Source of the DNA: Ehrlichia ruminantium str. Welgevonden
GTDB taxonomy: Bacteria > Pseudomonadota > Alphaproteobacteria > Rickettsiales > Anaplasmataceae
Reading direction: 5' to 3'
Length of the DNA: 64,000 nt
Assembly (NCBI RefSeq): GCF_000026005.1
Contig: NC_005295.2
Span: 1,082,655 to 1,146,654 of the forward strand
Under the pieces are notes generated by a model. That model did no database searches. It saw nothing but the letters and a program-made list of their open reading frames with translations, and was not told where the DNA came from. Positions 32,704-44,132 of the stretch are shown here, piece after piece. Made by a program: the position numbers and the translations under genes. Positions within the stretch are counted from its first letter, which is position 1, and each line of letters begins with the position of its first letter.

Positions 32704-33357
32704 AATTAACCAATTGTTATCAGATTATAAATAAGTCAAATTAAACTTTTACTTATTTATAAAATAATATGTTTGCACACTTTCTCACTACATCATGATA
32801 TAATGAACATAATTTTACATAAAATAACTAATAAAAAGAACCAATACATATATTATATTAAATTACTAAAACACCTATTTACTACGTAATATTACACAGA
32901 TGTCCTGACATAATAGATTCTATCACCCTTGACATATTTCAAACATAAAATATGATAAACTGTTTTTTATACCCATTAGTTCTTGATAAAATTGCTAATT
33001 ACCCAAGAAGGTTAAAATACACATTCTTGCAACAAGATGAAGAAAATACAATACACGTCAAATAAATTAAACAAATTTCTAATATAACCACCTACTCTAA
33101 ACATAGGAACCAATAGTATATCATACCTAAGTAAGATATCCCTACAGCACACATCAAATAATAAAGAAAAATAGTTATGTATATTTATACAATTACAAAA
33201 TTTCCAATTTCAACAACAAAACTCAAAGTTCCATTATAACAAATTCAAGAATTATATATACTTCACCAACACATAGTTATCAAATTCTATAATATATCAT
33301 ATCCTTTTAAAAAAAATGACTTCATAATTCATACATAAATAATTATACATGCAATGT
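32704..33357. other. Intergenic gap
   Basis: AT-rich with no feature that I can define, between the minisatellite and the end of ntrX. Confidence 0.4.
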
Positions 33358-34773
33358 TTATTCAGAAACATTACACAATCCAAGAATTTTCAATTTACGG
33401 TGTAATGCTGAACGTTCCATTCCAACAAATTCAGCAGTTCGTGATACATTACCTCCAAAACGAGATAACTGAGTTTTTAAATACTGTCTTTCAAATTCTT
33501 CACGAGCTTTACGTAATGGTACAGAAATAACTTTAGCACTTAAAACATCATTAATAGGCGAATTAGATACTATATCTACTGGTAAATCTTTTGCTGTAAT
33601 CATCTCCTTAGGAGATTTCATAATTAAAATCCATTCTATAACATTACGTAATTGTCTTAAGTTACCTGGCCATTCATATGACTGCATTGCTATTAAAGCT
33701 TCATCACTTAATACATGAGTACACAAACCTATTTTTTTACAGATGCTATTCATAAAATACCTACACAATTCCGGTATATCTGTACAATATTCTACTAAAG
33801 ACGGTACTCTAATTGGAAGGACATTTAATCTATAATATAAATCCTCACAAAACCTACCAGCTTTTACTTCACTTTCAATATCTTTGGAAGAAGACACAAT
33901 AATTCTCACATCTATACTAACAGGAATCTTACTATTTTCCCTATATATTTTTCCCTCCTGTAATAATCTGAGTAATCTTAATTGCGTATCGTATCGTAAA
34001 TCTGTTACTTCATCTATAAATAACGTACCATGATTTGCTTGCTCTATAATTCCAATATGAGGAGGTACTCTATGAGACAATATATTATTACTTTCCTCAC
34101 TACCAAATATATTAACCAAGTAATTATTAGCTGGTAGCATAGATGAGTACATAGATATAAATGGAGTATCATACCCCTTGGATTTTTTATGTATTAGCCT
34201 AGCAACTACTTCCTTTCCAACACCTGGCGAACCAGTAATGAGTATACGACTCGATGTAGTAGCTGCTTTATTAATCATACTTCTCAAATTACGTATAACA
34301 GGGGAGTTACCGACTATTTCATAATCCTCAAATGCTGATTTCAACTCATCATTTTCTCTACGTAATCTACCAGACTCTATAGCTCTCTTTACAACTAACT
34401 TTAATCTTCCTTCTGTAAAAGGCTTTTCTATATAATCATAAGCACCCATATGCAGAGACTTTACAGCAGTGGCAATATTACCATGCCCACTAATCATAAT
34501 AACAGGCAAATAAGGATACCTTTCTTTAAGCTTTTCCAGTACACTTAATCCATCAATATCAGATCCTCTTAACCATATATCTAATAATACAACATCAGGC
34601 TCTTTTTCATAAGCCATCTTGATCGCGGATAAACCATCAACTGCTAATTTAGTGACATAATTATCATCACTTAATATATCTTTTATTAGATTTCTGATAT
34701 CAACTTCATCATCAACAACTAATACTTCAGAAATATACAATCTTTCCTTGGACATTTCAAAATCCTGTGCCAT
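33358..34773 (-). CDS. ntrX: NtrX-type response regulator lacking the sigma-54 contact loop
   Basis: 471 aa in three parts. A receiver (about 15-130) has acidic D21/D22, phospho-acceptor D65 (LLDIW) and K117 (EKPF). An AAA+ domain (about 150-390) has Walker A GSPGVGKE (181-188) and Walker B LFIDEV (251-256). A Fis-type helix-turn-helix closes it (GGNVSRTAEFVGMERSALHRKL). The segment that normally holds GAFTGA, between about residues 222 and 246, reads FGSEESNNILSHRVPPHIGII, so the sigma-54 contact is missing. NtrX of several alphaproteobacteria is known to lack this loop, and it probably acts with the main sigma factor. Its kinase NtrY is not in this window. Part of the gene is duplicated in inverse orientation at about 36570-37000. 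Confidence 0.92.
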   Translation of the reverse strand: MAQDFEMSKERLYISEVLVVDDEVDIRNLIKDILSDDNYVTKLAVDGLSAIKMAYEKEPDVVLLDIWLRGSDIDGLSVLEKLKERYPYLPVIMISGHGNIATAVKSLHMGAYDYIEKPFTEGRLKLVVKRAIESGRLRRENDELKSAFEDYEIVGNSPVIRNLRSMINKAATTSSRILITGSPGVGKEVVARLIHKKSKGYDTPFISMYSSMLPANNYLVNIFGSEESNNILSHRVPPHIGIIEQANHGTLFIDEVTDLRYDTQLRLLRLLQEGKIYRENSKIPVSIDVRIIVSSSKDIESEVKAGRFCEDLYYRLNVLPIRVPSLVEYCTDIPELCRYFMNSICKKIGLCTHVLSDEALIAMQSYEWPGNLRQLRNVIEWILIMKSPKEMITAKDLPVDIVSNSPINDVLSAKVISVPLRKAREEFERQYLKTQLSRFGGNVSRTAEFVGMERSALHRKLKILGLCNVSE

Positions 34774-35044
34774 AATTACCTACAATACTAATGAAATACT
34801 GCAAACACAATGTACTCCTTTAAAGTACACCTCATAATACTACCACACACACTAATGATCAACAACCAATATATTAAATTCATTATTTTTTACTTATAAA
34901 TTTAAACATATTATAAAAATTAGTTACTATTATTACTAATTTATCAAGCATAGGTTTCCTATATATCCAAAAAGAAAAATAAAAACACTTAATAAAAAAC
35001 TTATCATCAACTTTGTAAACCTATAGTAACTAATTATTAATAAA

Positions 35045-35860
35045 TTATTTCATTATATTAACCTTCCCTGGAACACGCATGTCTATAGTTTTCCATACCA
35101 AAAACTCACTTGAAGCTTTATAGATATTCAATAACTCACGCCAAGCAGCATAAGGATCATTATTAGGTAATTTTATATTTAAACCACTAGACAAAATAAT
35201 ATCCCACCAATGACTATCAACATATGTGATAGATGAAACCATACCACCAACAAGAGTATTATCATTGACTACTTCACGTATAAAATCTAAATGAGTTAAC
35301 GCACCATCTCCATGTATTGAAGTCAAATCATCCCTTATACTACAATTATCAACAATAACATGCCCAAAACTATCAATGATAGAATTTTTGTTATCATGAT
35401 ACCAATTTGCAAAAGCAGAATATTCTTGAACTGTTATCTGTAAAGTATTTGGTAATAGCCTCTTAACTGAGGCACTTTTGATCCATGGATGACTAGACTC
35501 TATTTTGTTTCTCAAATCAGCCAAAGGTACAAAAAAGATAGACCTTGCATCAACAAGTTTACGTATTTCATCAGAACTTACATATTCATTACCATCAATC
35601 AATATTTTATCAACAGTAAATCCACAATTGACTAATTGATCTGACAACCTATATAACATAACAAGAGAATAATTATCAAACTTACTAGTGACTTTAGTTG
35701 TTATAAAACAAGTTATAGTAACACTAACAGCAATAGCTATGATTAAACCTTTGTAAGAAAAACGTATCTTTCTTTTATTTACCTTAGAAGTAGCAAAATC
35801 TTCAACATTATCCGAAAATTGATACTCCTTTACATTATTAAGATCATCAGTCTCTTTCAT
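35045..35860 (-). CDS. ftsQ: Cell division protein FtsQ
   Basis: Bitopic inner membrane protein linking early and late divisome parts. 271 aa. The N-terminal cytoplasmic tail of about 36 residues ends with KRKIRFSYKG, followed by one membrane helix (about 38-58). A POTRA-like domain occupies about 84-155 (VDKILIDGNEYVSSDEI, then HPWIKSASVKRLLPNTLQITVQEYSAFANW), followed by the beta domain (IIDSFGHVIVDN onward). The order is diagnostic although overall similarity to model FtsQ is low. In most bacteria ftsQ sits in the mur-fts cluster; here it lies alone, flanked by the two ntrX copies. Confidence 0.88.
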   Translation of the reverse strand: MKETDDLNNVKEYQFSDNVEDFATSKVNKRKIRFSYKGLIIAIAVSVTITCFITTKVTSKFDNYSLVMLYRLSDQLVNCGFTVDKILIDGNEYVSSDEIRKLVDARSIFFVPLADLRNKIESSHPWIKSASVKRLLPNTLQITVQEYSAFANWYHDNKNSIIDSFGHVIVDNCSIRDDLTSIHGDGALTHLDFIREVVNDNTLVGGMVSSITYVDSHWWDIILSSGLNIKLPNNDPYAAWRELLNIYKASSEFLVWKTIDMRVPGKVNIMK

Positions 35861-36569
35861 AACACCATAATACTCCTCAATCTAAATATTCCACTAATTT
35901 ATCATAAATCACCAATAACATAATTATATAAAATGTCTATTCCATACTTAATAGATAAACTATCCACTGATTGCTATATCACAAAAAGTAGAATAATTCT
36001 TACAGTATTAGATTTACGATGTTACCTATATAAAGCTGAGCATAACAACAGAATACCTAACTCTTCTAATACAAATAAAATATATGCTCATAAATAACGT
36101 TATAGTACCATTTAAGTATACAACATTATATGAAATCTAAAGACAATATCAAAAATATAATATATTATAATAAAATAATATAAAAACTAAGTTCTATATG
36201 AACTATTACTAGAAATAAAGAAACAAACTTAATTCACTTAATAAGAAACTTATTTAACATATACCATAGTGAATATTATTTAACCCTAAAAAGTTTTTAT
36301 ATATAAAATTCGCTGTTTTGGCAAATCTATAAATATTAATATATTTTTAATCAAAGAAATCAGGTTCATAACTTTACCAAATTCTGATTACGCATTGATA
36401 ATATTACAATCAACTTACAACAATAATTATCATATATAATTAAGATCATTTTAAACTACAACACCCTATTCGAAAACCTCACATCAAATAAGAATATTTC
36501 TTAAAACAACTATTAAAAAAATTTTATTTAAAAATACTGATCTCAGTCTATCTATAATAAAAACTTACC
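35861..36569. other. Intergenic gap
   Basis: No gene is visible. An AAAAAGTTTTT motif lies at 36288-36298. Confidence 0.4.
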
Positions 36570-37000
36570 TATGGAACTAATAATGATATATTAGGTGTGA
36601 TAATTATATCACTAAATTAGCAGTTGATGGTTTATCCGCGATCAAGATGGCTTATGAAAAAGAGCCTGATGTTGTATTATTGGATATATGGTTAAGAGGA
36701 TCTGATATTGATGGATTAAGTGTACTGGAAAAGCTTAAAGAAAGGTATCCTTATTTGCCTGTTATTATGATTAGTGGGCATGGTAATATTGCCACTGCTG
36801 TAAAGTCTCTGCATATGGGTGCTTATGATTATATAGAAAAGCCTTTTACAGAAGGAAGATTAAAGTTAGTTGTAAAGAGAGCTATAGAGTCTGGTAGATT
36901 ACGTAGAGAAAATGATGAGTTGAAATCAGCATTTGAGGATTATGAAATAGTCGGTAACTCCCCTGTTATACGTAATTTGAGAAGTATGGTTAATAATGAT
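36570..37000 (+). pseudogene. Inverted truncated copy of ntrX (receiver and linker)
   Basis: From about 36599 to 36990 this is almost identical, in reverse orientation, to ntrX codons 37-166 (34278-34665). In the part I compared I found only a few changes, e.g. TTAGAT to TTGGAT and Ile167 to Val. Weaker similarity continues left to about 36570, where one base is missing near 36597, breaking the frame. The copy lacks the ntrX start, the acidic pocket D21/D22, the AAA+ domain and the helix-turn-helix. An open frame of 129 codons (36647-37036) remains from Met53 and ends in 14 unrelated residues. I judge it a duplicated fragment, not a working gene. Confidence 0.88.
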
Positions 37001-37254
37001 ACTTTATATTCATATTATTATCAAAACTATAGATAAAGATTTCTTACATGAATGTATATATATTATGAAGTTTATAAAACACATATGACATATTTTGATA
37101 AGACATAAAATTATTACCTAGATAAATATATCCACATCATCACTAAATTCATACAAACATACTCAAGATAGTAATGTTGTTAATATTGAAAGAATTAAAT
37201 TATAATATAAAAAACATGTACATATATATAACTTTAGTTCACCAAATAAATGAT

Positions 37255-38193
37255 CTATACATAACCACATCTTGCATAAAACTTTTTTTCAAAACAATCC
37301 CAACATTTTTTTTCTAAACATACATTATATAACTTATTAACCTCCAAAACTCCACAAGGAGACGTAACATTAATTTCAATTAAATATCCATCTAACACAT
37401 CTATTCCAGCAAATATCAAGCCTTTCAAAGCTAACTTATCCTCTATTGCTAAACATATATTATAATCTCGATCTGATAATTCAGCAGGTTCTGCAACTGA
37501 CCCAACTCGCAAATTAGTTCTTACCTCTCCAGCAGATAATATTCTACGCCTAAAGACTCCTATAGGTTTACCATCTAATAGCAAAATTCTTTTATCATTA
37601 TTAATATTAGGTATAAATTGTTGAGCAATAATAGGACATTTATACTTTTCTATCATCAGTGCAACTATTACCTTAATATCAACATTATTATTAATCCTAA
37701 TTACGTCATTTCCACCATAACTATATAGAGGTTTTAATATAATATCCTTATGTTCATAATAAAAATTTTGCAACATAGAATAATCTTCAGTAATTAGAGT
37801 ATCTGGAATAAAATCATCGAATAAAAGTGGTAACAGTTTTTCAGGATAATCCCTTAGAAATTTAGGATCATTTATTACAAGTGGCTTTGTCAGTTTTTCT
37901 AAAATATAAGTCGAAGTAATATAGCGCATATCAAAAGGTGGATTTTGACGAATAAATATTATATCCATATCTTCAAGAAATAACTCTTGTACATTCTCAA
38001 ACTTCAGTTTTTCCTGTTCTACAGTAACTAAACAAGCACTAGCAACTGGAATATTGTTTTTTATTGCCAATTTATCAGGAGTAAAAAAAAATACAGTATG
38101 TCCTCTTATTTGCGCTTCTTGTATGAATTTTACTGATACATCTTTACCAACAACTACATCCCTATCCATCTGAAAAGCAACAACTAACGCCAT
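37255..38193 (-). CDS. gshB: Glutathione synthetase
   Basis: ATP-grasp ligase joining glycine to gamma-glutamylcysteine. 312 aa, the normal prokaryotic GshB length. Visible blocks are VAFQMDRD at the N-terminus, IFIRQNPPFDMRYI (about 85-98), INDPKFLRDYPEKLLPLLF (about 117-135), LKPLYSYGGNDV (about 153-164, ATP-grasp glycine loop), IAQQFIPNI..GDKRILL-like (about 190-206) and IEINVTSPCGVLEVN (about 272-286). In many bacteria it follows gshA; gshA is not in this window. The preceding gap to the ntrX fragment is short. Confidence 0.95.
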   Translation of the reverse strand: MALVVAFQMDRDVVVGKDVSVKFIQEAQIRGHTVFFFTPDKLAIKNNIPVASACLVTVEQEKLKFENVQELFLEDMDIIFIRQNPPFDMRYITSTYILEKLTKPLVINDPKFLRDYPEKLLPLLFDDFIPDTLITEDYSMLQNFYYEHKDIILKPLYSYGGNDVIRINNNVDIKVIVALMIEKYKCPIIAQQFIPNINNDKRILLLDGKPIGVFRRRILSAGEVRTNLRVGSVAEPAELSDRDYNICLAIEDKLALKGLIFAGIDVLDGYLIEINVTSPCGVLEVNKLYNVCLEKKCWDCFEKKFYARCGYV

Positions 38194-39244
38194 CCTTATT
38201 TCTCTTGTAAATTTATTTAACTTAATCTTCTTTCTTTATATAATACTAACACAGCTTCATAGGGATTATGCAAAATAATTTACTAAGCAAGAATAATTAA
38301 ATACCAAAAATTTATATCTTTTGTATAAATTTAACTGGTATACAGCTAATTAAGTATTGAAATTTACTTCAATCAAATCCTCACCAAATTTATACTTGAA
38401 TCATACAACTAAATATAAAATAAAAATGTTAGCTTTAATCGGGTAACATATATCATTCAATTAACACATTTATCATGAATATACAGTATTGACCACTCAG
38501 ATTACTTACTTTTTTTAATATTTTAAAATAGATAAAATTAATATATGAATGATTCATTTTCTATAAATAATGTACGTTTAATAATAATATAAAATACACA
38601 TAACAACGTACTATCTTATTAGTTTGGTAAAAATATGTATAAACCACTATAAATACAAAACAGTTATTAATTGGATAATTGACTCATATAGTTATTGGTT
38701 TATTTCTCATCAAATCTATGTGCACTAATGATAGTAAACATATATATAAAAAATGCCTCAAATTATCTCCTTAATTTACACTCCTATTTATTTAAAATAC
38801 ATATAAAACATACAAAAAATAAGATAGTTACTATTGATATAATTTACTTATAAATACACTACATAAATTACATAAGAAATTCACATAGTTAAATTATACT
38901 TCTTACATATATCACAACAGATTATCTAAACACATCTAACGATTTACTCAAATTTATTTTACTATCTAATAGAAATTATATAATATAACCACTCGGTAAA
39001 TACAAAGTCTTACTAAGAGAATAATTTATTCATAAGTATACTACAAAAACTAACATACTTAATGACGTATTTAATCAACATCTATGTTCGAATAACACTG
39101 ATAAACACATCATGAATATGATACACATAATACTTATCAGAACACATAATTTCCTGATCTATCTTCCTTAAAAACATATGATAGTTCATTTCATGATACA
39201 TCACTTATATAAAGTTTAAATCCCTAACCTAAACTTCCATACTT
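38194..39244. other. Intergenic gap
   Basis: About 1 kb of AT-rich sequence with no gene, RNA or tandem repeat that I can define. Confidence 0.4.
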
Positions 39245-39847
39245 TTAAGAGTTTTGATTATTACGTAACCTGCTATCCTTTAATCTAACATAGCTAATTA
39301 CTTGCTTTACCTTTTTCACCTTTCGTGCAATTGCGACTACTTTATCTAATTCCGCCTGATTTTGAGCTATTCCCATTAAATAGACAGTACCATTAACAGT
39401 ATTAACACTATAATTCATTGATCTAACTTTACTTTGAGATAGAATACGTGCTTTAACTTGAGCACTAATCATAGCATCAACAGCAGCTTCTTTTATGTTA
39501 ATAGATTCCTTATCTACAACTATTTCGTTAACAACTTCTTTTACATCTTTCTGATGCCAAGCAATTTTTTCAGCCTTAATTTGATCTTCTGACGATTTAA
39601 CATTACCAATCAATAATACACGTCCTTCACTAACTTTAACTGTAACTATTGGAAACAAACCTGCATTAAATAATTCTTTATTAATTCTAATCAATATTGC
39701 AGTATCATCTATAGTATCACCAATTGACTTATCTTGTAATGTAATGATCGCACCTGTAGTAACAGCAAGTCCTGCCATTATCCCAGAACAACCAGTTTGA
39801 TTTATGAGAAGTAAAGCTACTAATAACAAATTAATAAAAAAACGCAT
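39245..39847 (-). CDS. BON-domain lipoprotein (DolP/YraP-like)
   Basis: 200 aa. The signal sequence has a Leu-rich core ending LINQTGC, so Cys20 is a likely lipid attachment site. Two BON domains follow: about 47-110 (DDTAILIRINKELFNAGLFPIVTVKVSEGRVLLIGNV) and about 125-190 (DAMISAQVKARILSQSKVRSMNYSVNTVNGTVYLMGIA). A lipoprotein with two BON domains matches YraP/DolP, an outer membrane protein that protects envelope integrity in Gammaproteobacteria; the same role here is inferred. The window shows no neighbour within 1 kb. Confidence 0.83.
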   Translation of the reverse strand: MRFFINLLLVALLLINQTGCSGIMAGLAVTTGAIITLQDKSIGDTIDDTAILIRINKELFNAGLFPIVTVKVSEGRVLLIGNVKSSEDQIKAEKIAWHQKDVKEVVNEIVVDKESINIKEAAVDAMISAQVKARILSQSKVRSMNYSVNTVNGTVYLMGIAQNQAELDKVVAIARKVKKVKQVISYVRLKDSRLRNNQNS

Positions 39848-40329
39848 AACTTCAAAAAAGTCAAATTAACAGAAAAGCGACAAACTCATGCTATACAACT
39901 TTTTACAGTGTGTAAATAGTAAAATATTTTAGATTTTCGTATTATAATATAATTTTTAATACTTCCGAAATATTTAATTACTTATAATTATAACATTAAA
40001 AGTTCATTAACTAATATCTAATTAATTCATAAGATAATACTAACCTCTAGAATAAACATATTTATTACACAATAAAATATACTAAGAACTTAAACTTTAC
40101 ATATCATATTTTTTTACACCATACAATAATATTCAAAATAAACCTATCAACATCAAAGTTACTATTTAATACACAGAAACGATAACATCAATAGTCAATG
40201 ATATTAAAGAATAAGATGCTCCAGTTACATATTTCTTTCAGGATACAAAACATATTTTCTTAAAGTCACAAACTTTTCATATGTTTTAACATTAGGATGA
40301 ACTAGATACTAAACTTATCTATATAGCAA
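39848..40329. other. Intergenic gap
   Basis: Nothing recognisable up to the structured island that begins at about 40330. Confidence 0.35.
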
Positions 40330-40530
40330 TCACAATAAGCTAACACCTTACCTCTAAGAAAATAATTACTATTACTTAAACATTCAGGAGTAAGTGTTAG
40401 TAGTTATGTTATAAAGTAAATCACTGTATATTTTTCAAGAAAGAGAGATAAGAAAACGGCCTGTACAGGTAAGCATTGTTGTACAATATTTGTTATATGC
40501 GTTATTTAGTTAGCTCATTTCAACAGGTCT
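40330..40530. ncRNA. Candidate structured RNA, unassigned
   Basis: This island is visibly richer in G and C than its surroundings and folds on itself. AGCTAAC (40338-40344) pairs with GTTAGCT (40509-40515), closing a domain of about 180 nt. CTTACCT (about 40347-40353) pairs with AGGTAAG near 40467-40473, or alternatively CTAACACCTTAC pairs with GTAAGTGTTAG at about 40390-40400. There is also a perfect CCTGTACAGG palindrome at about 40460-40469 and a small ATTGT/ACAAT hairpin. Its size and closed ends recall 6S-type RNAs, but I see no diagnostic motif. It could also be an aspS leader element or a remnant. The strand is uncertain. Confidence 0.3.
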
Positions 40531-40806
40531 AGATTATATAGTAATCACCATACCAAAAATTTTATTATTCCATAACACATCAATCAATATGGATCATATA
40601 TGTTAAGAAAGTAACGTACATTTTTCCAAATACATAGCACTTTGCCATAAAAAATTTATCAACACTGTATAAATAACTAAGGTATCTATATTTTAAAATT
40701 TGCTACCATCTTAATAAATAAATTTTACTATCATATAATTAATAACCCTACCAAAAATACTTTTCAATGTATATACTATGTACAAATGAACTTGCACTAA
40801 CATATT

Positions 40807-42579
40807 ATGAACGTATATAGAACACATTTGTGTAATGAATTAAGAGAAGAACACATTGATCAAACAGTAACACTTTCAGGGTGGGTATATAGAAAACGTG
40901 ATCATGGAAAAATTATTTTTGTAGACTTACGTGATCATTATGGAATCACACAATTAGTATTTAATGACTCTGATACTACAATCTTTCAATTAATTACTAC
41001 TTTAAGACTTGAAAGTGTAATCACAATAAAAGGAATAGTAAAAGCAAGAGATAGTTCTACTATCAATGAGACATTAGATACAGGATCTATAGAAGTTATA
41101 GTGAGTTCTATCAATATTGAAACAGCATCAGAGATCCTACCAATAAATATTGCATCTATGCAAGATTATTCTGAAGATATTAGGTTAACATATAGGTTCT
41201 TAGATCTTAGACGAGATAAAGTAAAAAATAATATAATTTTAAGATCTAAAGTGATTACAGAAATAAGAAAAAGTATGGAAAATATGGGGTTCATTGAAAT
41301 ACAAACTCCAATATTAACATCATCATCCCCTGAAGGAGCACGAGATTATTTAGTTCCAAGCCGAATTCACCATGGAAAATTTTATGCTTTACCTCAAGCA
41401 CCTCAACTATTCAAACAGTTATTGATGGTAAGTGGCTTTGATAAATATTTTCAAATTGCACCATGTTTTAGAGATGAAGATGCAAGAGCAGATCGTTCAC
41501 CTGGAGAATTCTATCAACTAGACATTGAGATGTCTTTTGTAACTCAAGAAGATATATTCAACATCATAGAGCCAGTAATGATAAATATATTTAGCAAATT
41601 TTCCAATAAGACCATTAATAAAGAATTTCCTAAAATATCTTATCATGATGCAATGTTATATTATGGATCAGATAAACCAGATTTACGTAACCCATTAGTT
41701 ATTCAAGATGTAACAGAAATTTTTAGAGATTCTGAGTTTAAAATATTTAATTCAAATATAAAACAAGGGATGGTAGTACGTGCAATCCCTGCCCCAAATA
41801 CTGCACATAATCCTAGAAGCTTTTTCGATAGTAAAATTGAATTTGCAAAAACACTTGGTGCACAAGGTTTAGGATATATTACTTTTATTGATGACTCTTT
41901 AGCAAAAGGACCAATAGCTAAATTTCTAGATAAAGATCGTTTAGATAATATAAAACTTATCTGTAATATAAAAGCTGGAGATAGCGTATTTTTTGTCTCA
42001 GAAATAGCAGATAAAGCTGCTTTATTTGCAGGAGAAGTTAGAACTTTATTAGGTAAGGAGTTAAATTTAATAGAAGAAAACACCTTTAAATTCTGCTGGG
42101 TAATTGATTTCCCATACTTTAAATACGATCACAAAGAAAAATCCATAAACTTTTTTCATAATCCTTTTTCAATGCCACAAGGTGGACTAGAAGCATTAGA
42201 AAACCAAGATCCTCTAAACATACTAGCATATCAGTATGATATAGTATGTAATGGTATAGAAATATCAAGTGGAGCAATACGTAACCATAAGCTCAATATT
42301 ATGTATAAAGCATTCTCCATAGCAGGATATACCAAAGAAATGGTTGATGAAAAATTTAAAGCTTTAACTCGTGCTTTTAAATTTGGAGCACCACCACATG
42401 GAGGAATTGCTCCAGGAATAGATCGCATAGTTATGTTATTAGCAGACGTACCAAATATCAGAGAAGTCATTTGTTTCCCATTAAATCAATCTGGAGAGGA
42501 TTTACTTATGGGATCTCCATCAGAAATAGATAACGACCACTTAAAATTACTTTCACTAAATATTATCAAGAAAACTTGA
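40807..42579 (+). CDS. aspS: Aspartyl-tRNA synthetase
   Basis: Class II synthetase of bacterial type, 590 aa. The N-terminal OB-fold anticodon domain (about 1-105) has [25 protein letters not shown]. Motif 1 lies around [24 protein letters not shown] (about 163-186). Motif 2 is [19 protein letters not shown] (about 222-240). The GAD insertion domain occupies about 280-410. Motif 3 is [14 protein letters not shown] (about 536-549). Organisms without AsnRS often use a non-discriminating AspRS plus GatCAB; whether that holds here cannot be told from the sequence alone. It stands alone. Confidence 0.97.
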   Translation: MNVYRTHLCNELREEHIDQTVTLSGWVYRKRDHGKIIFVDLRDHYGITQLVFNDSDTTIFQLITTLRLESVITIKGIVKARDSSTINETLDTGSIEVIVSSINIETASEILPINIASMQDYSEDIRLTYRFLDLRRDKVKNNIILRSKVITEIRKSMENMGFIEIQTPILTSSSPEGARDYLVPSRIHHGKFYALPQAPQLFKQLLMVSGFDKYFQIAPCFRDEDARADRSPGEFYQLDIEMSFVTQEDIFNIIEPVMINIFSKFSNKTINKEFPKISYHDAMLYYGSDKPDLRNPLVIQDVTEIFRDSEFKIFNSNIKQGMVVRAIPAPNTAHNPRSFFDSKIEFAKTLGAQGLGYITFIDDSLAKGPIAKFLDKDRLDNIKLICNIKAGDSVFFVSEIADKAALFAGEVRTLLGKELNLIEENTFKFCWVIDFPYFKYDHKEKSINFFHNPFSMPQGGLEALENQDPLNILAYQYDIVCNGIEISSGAIRNHKLNIMYKAFSIAGYTKEMVDEKFKALTRAFKFGAPPHGGIAPGIDRIVMLLADVPNIREVICFPLNQSGEDLLMGSPSEIDNDHLKLLSLNIIKKT

Positions 42580-42639
42580 TACTTACTAAAGTTAAGTACT
42601 TTTAATCAGCATATTATTAATAATGCCACAGTATTATAA
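42580..42639. other. Short spacer before the 209-bp array
   Basis: Sixty bases of AT-rich sequence after aspS with no feature of their own. Confidence 0.3.
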
Positions 42640-43450
42640 ACTAGGCATGTGGTAGTGTGATATATCTTACAAACCTACTCACATAAATAACTATGCAAAT
42701 AACCATCAGAAAAATCAACTTTAAGAACAAGACATTCAATAAAATTATAACATAATTTTTTTTCATAGAATTTTGAGATTACGGTATACCCTATACATAA
42801 GTACACAAATATATATTATTATAAACGAGGTAGGTTGATGCATGATACAGTTGAAAGATATGCTAAGTTTACATATTACCTGATTTATTCATATAAATCA
42901 CTATGTAAACAACCATCAAAAAAATCTCTTTTAAGAACAAGACATCCACATAAAATCATAACACAACTTTTCCATGGAATTTTGAGATTACGGTATACCC
43001 TATACATAAGTACATGAATATATATTATAAATAAGGCATACTGTAGTGTGATACAGTTGAGAGATATACTAAGTTTACATATTACCTGATTTATTCATAT
43101 AAATCACTATGTAAACAACCATCAAAAAAATCTCTTTTAAGAACAAGACATTCACATAAAATCATAACACAACTTTTCCATGGAATTTTGAATTACGATA
43201 TACCCTATACATAAGTACGCAAATATATATTATTATAAACGAGGCAGGTTGATGTATGATATAGTTGAAAGATATGCTAAGTTTACATATTACCTGATCT
43301 ATTCACATAAATCACTATGTAAACAACCATCAAAAAAATCTCTTTTAAGAACAAGACATTCACATAAAATTATAACATAATTTTTTTTCATAGAATTTTG
43401 AGATTACGGTATACCCTATACATAAGTACATAAACATATATTATAAATAA
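42640..43450. repeat. About 209-bp tandem array, four units
   Basis: 'attacggtataccctatacataag' recurs with its 'acgg' (or 'acga') at 42781, 42990, 43195 and 43406, periods of 209, 205 and 211 bp. Each unit also carries 'aagaacaagacattcac' and 'gatatgctaagtttacatatt'. Unit 1 is the most divergent. The 60-codon ORF at 42835-43017 lies wholly inside the array, differs between units and is not kept, so I do not call it a gene. Confidence 0.92.
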
Positions 43451-44132
43451 TAATGCAAAACATAATTCAACATAATAAAATATGTTGTTTCCAATATGTC
43501 AGAAATAGTTTTTAGAATAATAATTTGACAGACTTTTACCAATACTAAATCTTATTCTAATTTAACAAGTACATTAAATAAATACAAAACATTATATAAC
43601 CTATCTTAAATAATATTATACTGAATATTTAACACTTTTTCATATAATAAGTTTCAATAAAAAAATAGTAGCACCAATAAACACCATATAAAAATAGCAC
43701 ACAAAACTTTTAACTAATTTTACCAATCACTAATACATTAGATACAATTTTACTACACCAGATAAATTACCGTAGCAATACATTTCACTTAATTACTCAT
43801 TTAGACTATTATTTATATACATATAAAAAAAATAACTCGTACATTTTGATAAACAAACAATATCAACATATAAAAACAAATTTTTCGTATTTTCAATACA
43901 CACTTCTTCACAATATACAATATTTACTAATAGATAAATAATATAGTTTGAATTATATGCCAATAAAGGTATAATTAAACTTGTCATTATCATATACATT
44001 GATAAAATAATAAGATATATACCGTAAAAAATATGTATAAATTAAATATTGAAATTAATCCTTACTTTTATAGTATCTTAATAAATTTTTTATAAAAATA
44101 GCAGTTTATACAAAATGATTAAGTGAATAATT
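43451..44132. other. Intergenic gap
   Basis: No convincing gene. A 68-codon ORF on the - strand (43793-43999), rich in Tyr, Ile and Leu, has no motif or ribosome site and is probably chance. Confidence 0.4.

Noticed and set aside
36647..37036. 129-codon ORF read as a separate response regulator
   Set aside because: It is an inverted copy of part of ntrX. It lacks the start of the receiver and its acidic pocket, has an upstream frameshift and ends in unrelated residues.
42835..43017. 60-codon ORF on the + strand
   Set aside because: Lies entirely in the 209-bp tandem array and the frame is not kept in the other units.
43793..43999. 68-codon ORF on the - strand
   Set aside because: Hydrophobic residues typical of AT-rich codons only; no motif, ribosome site or neighbour to support it.
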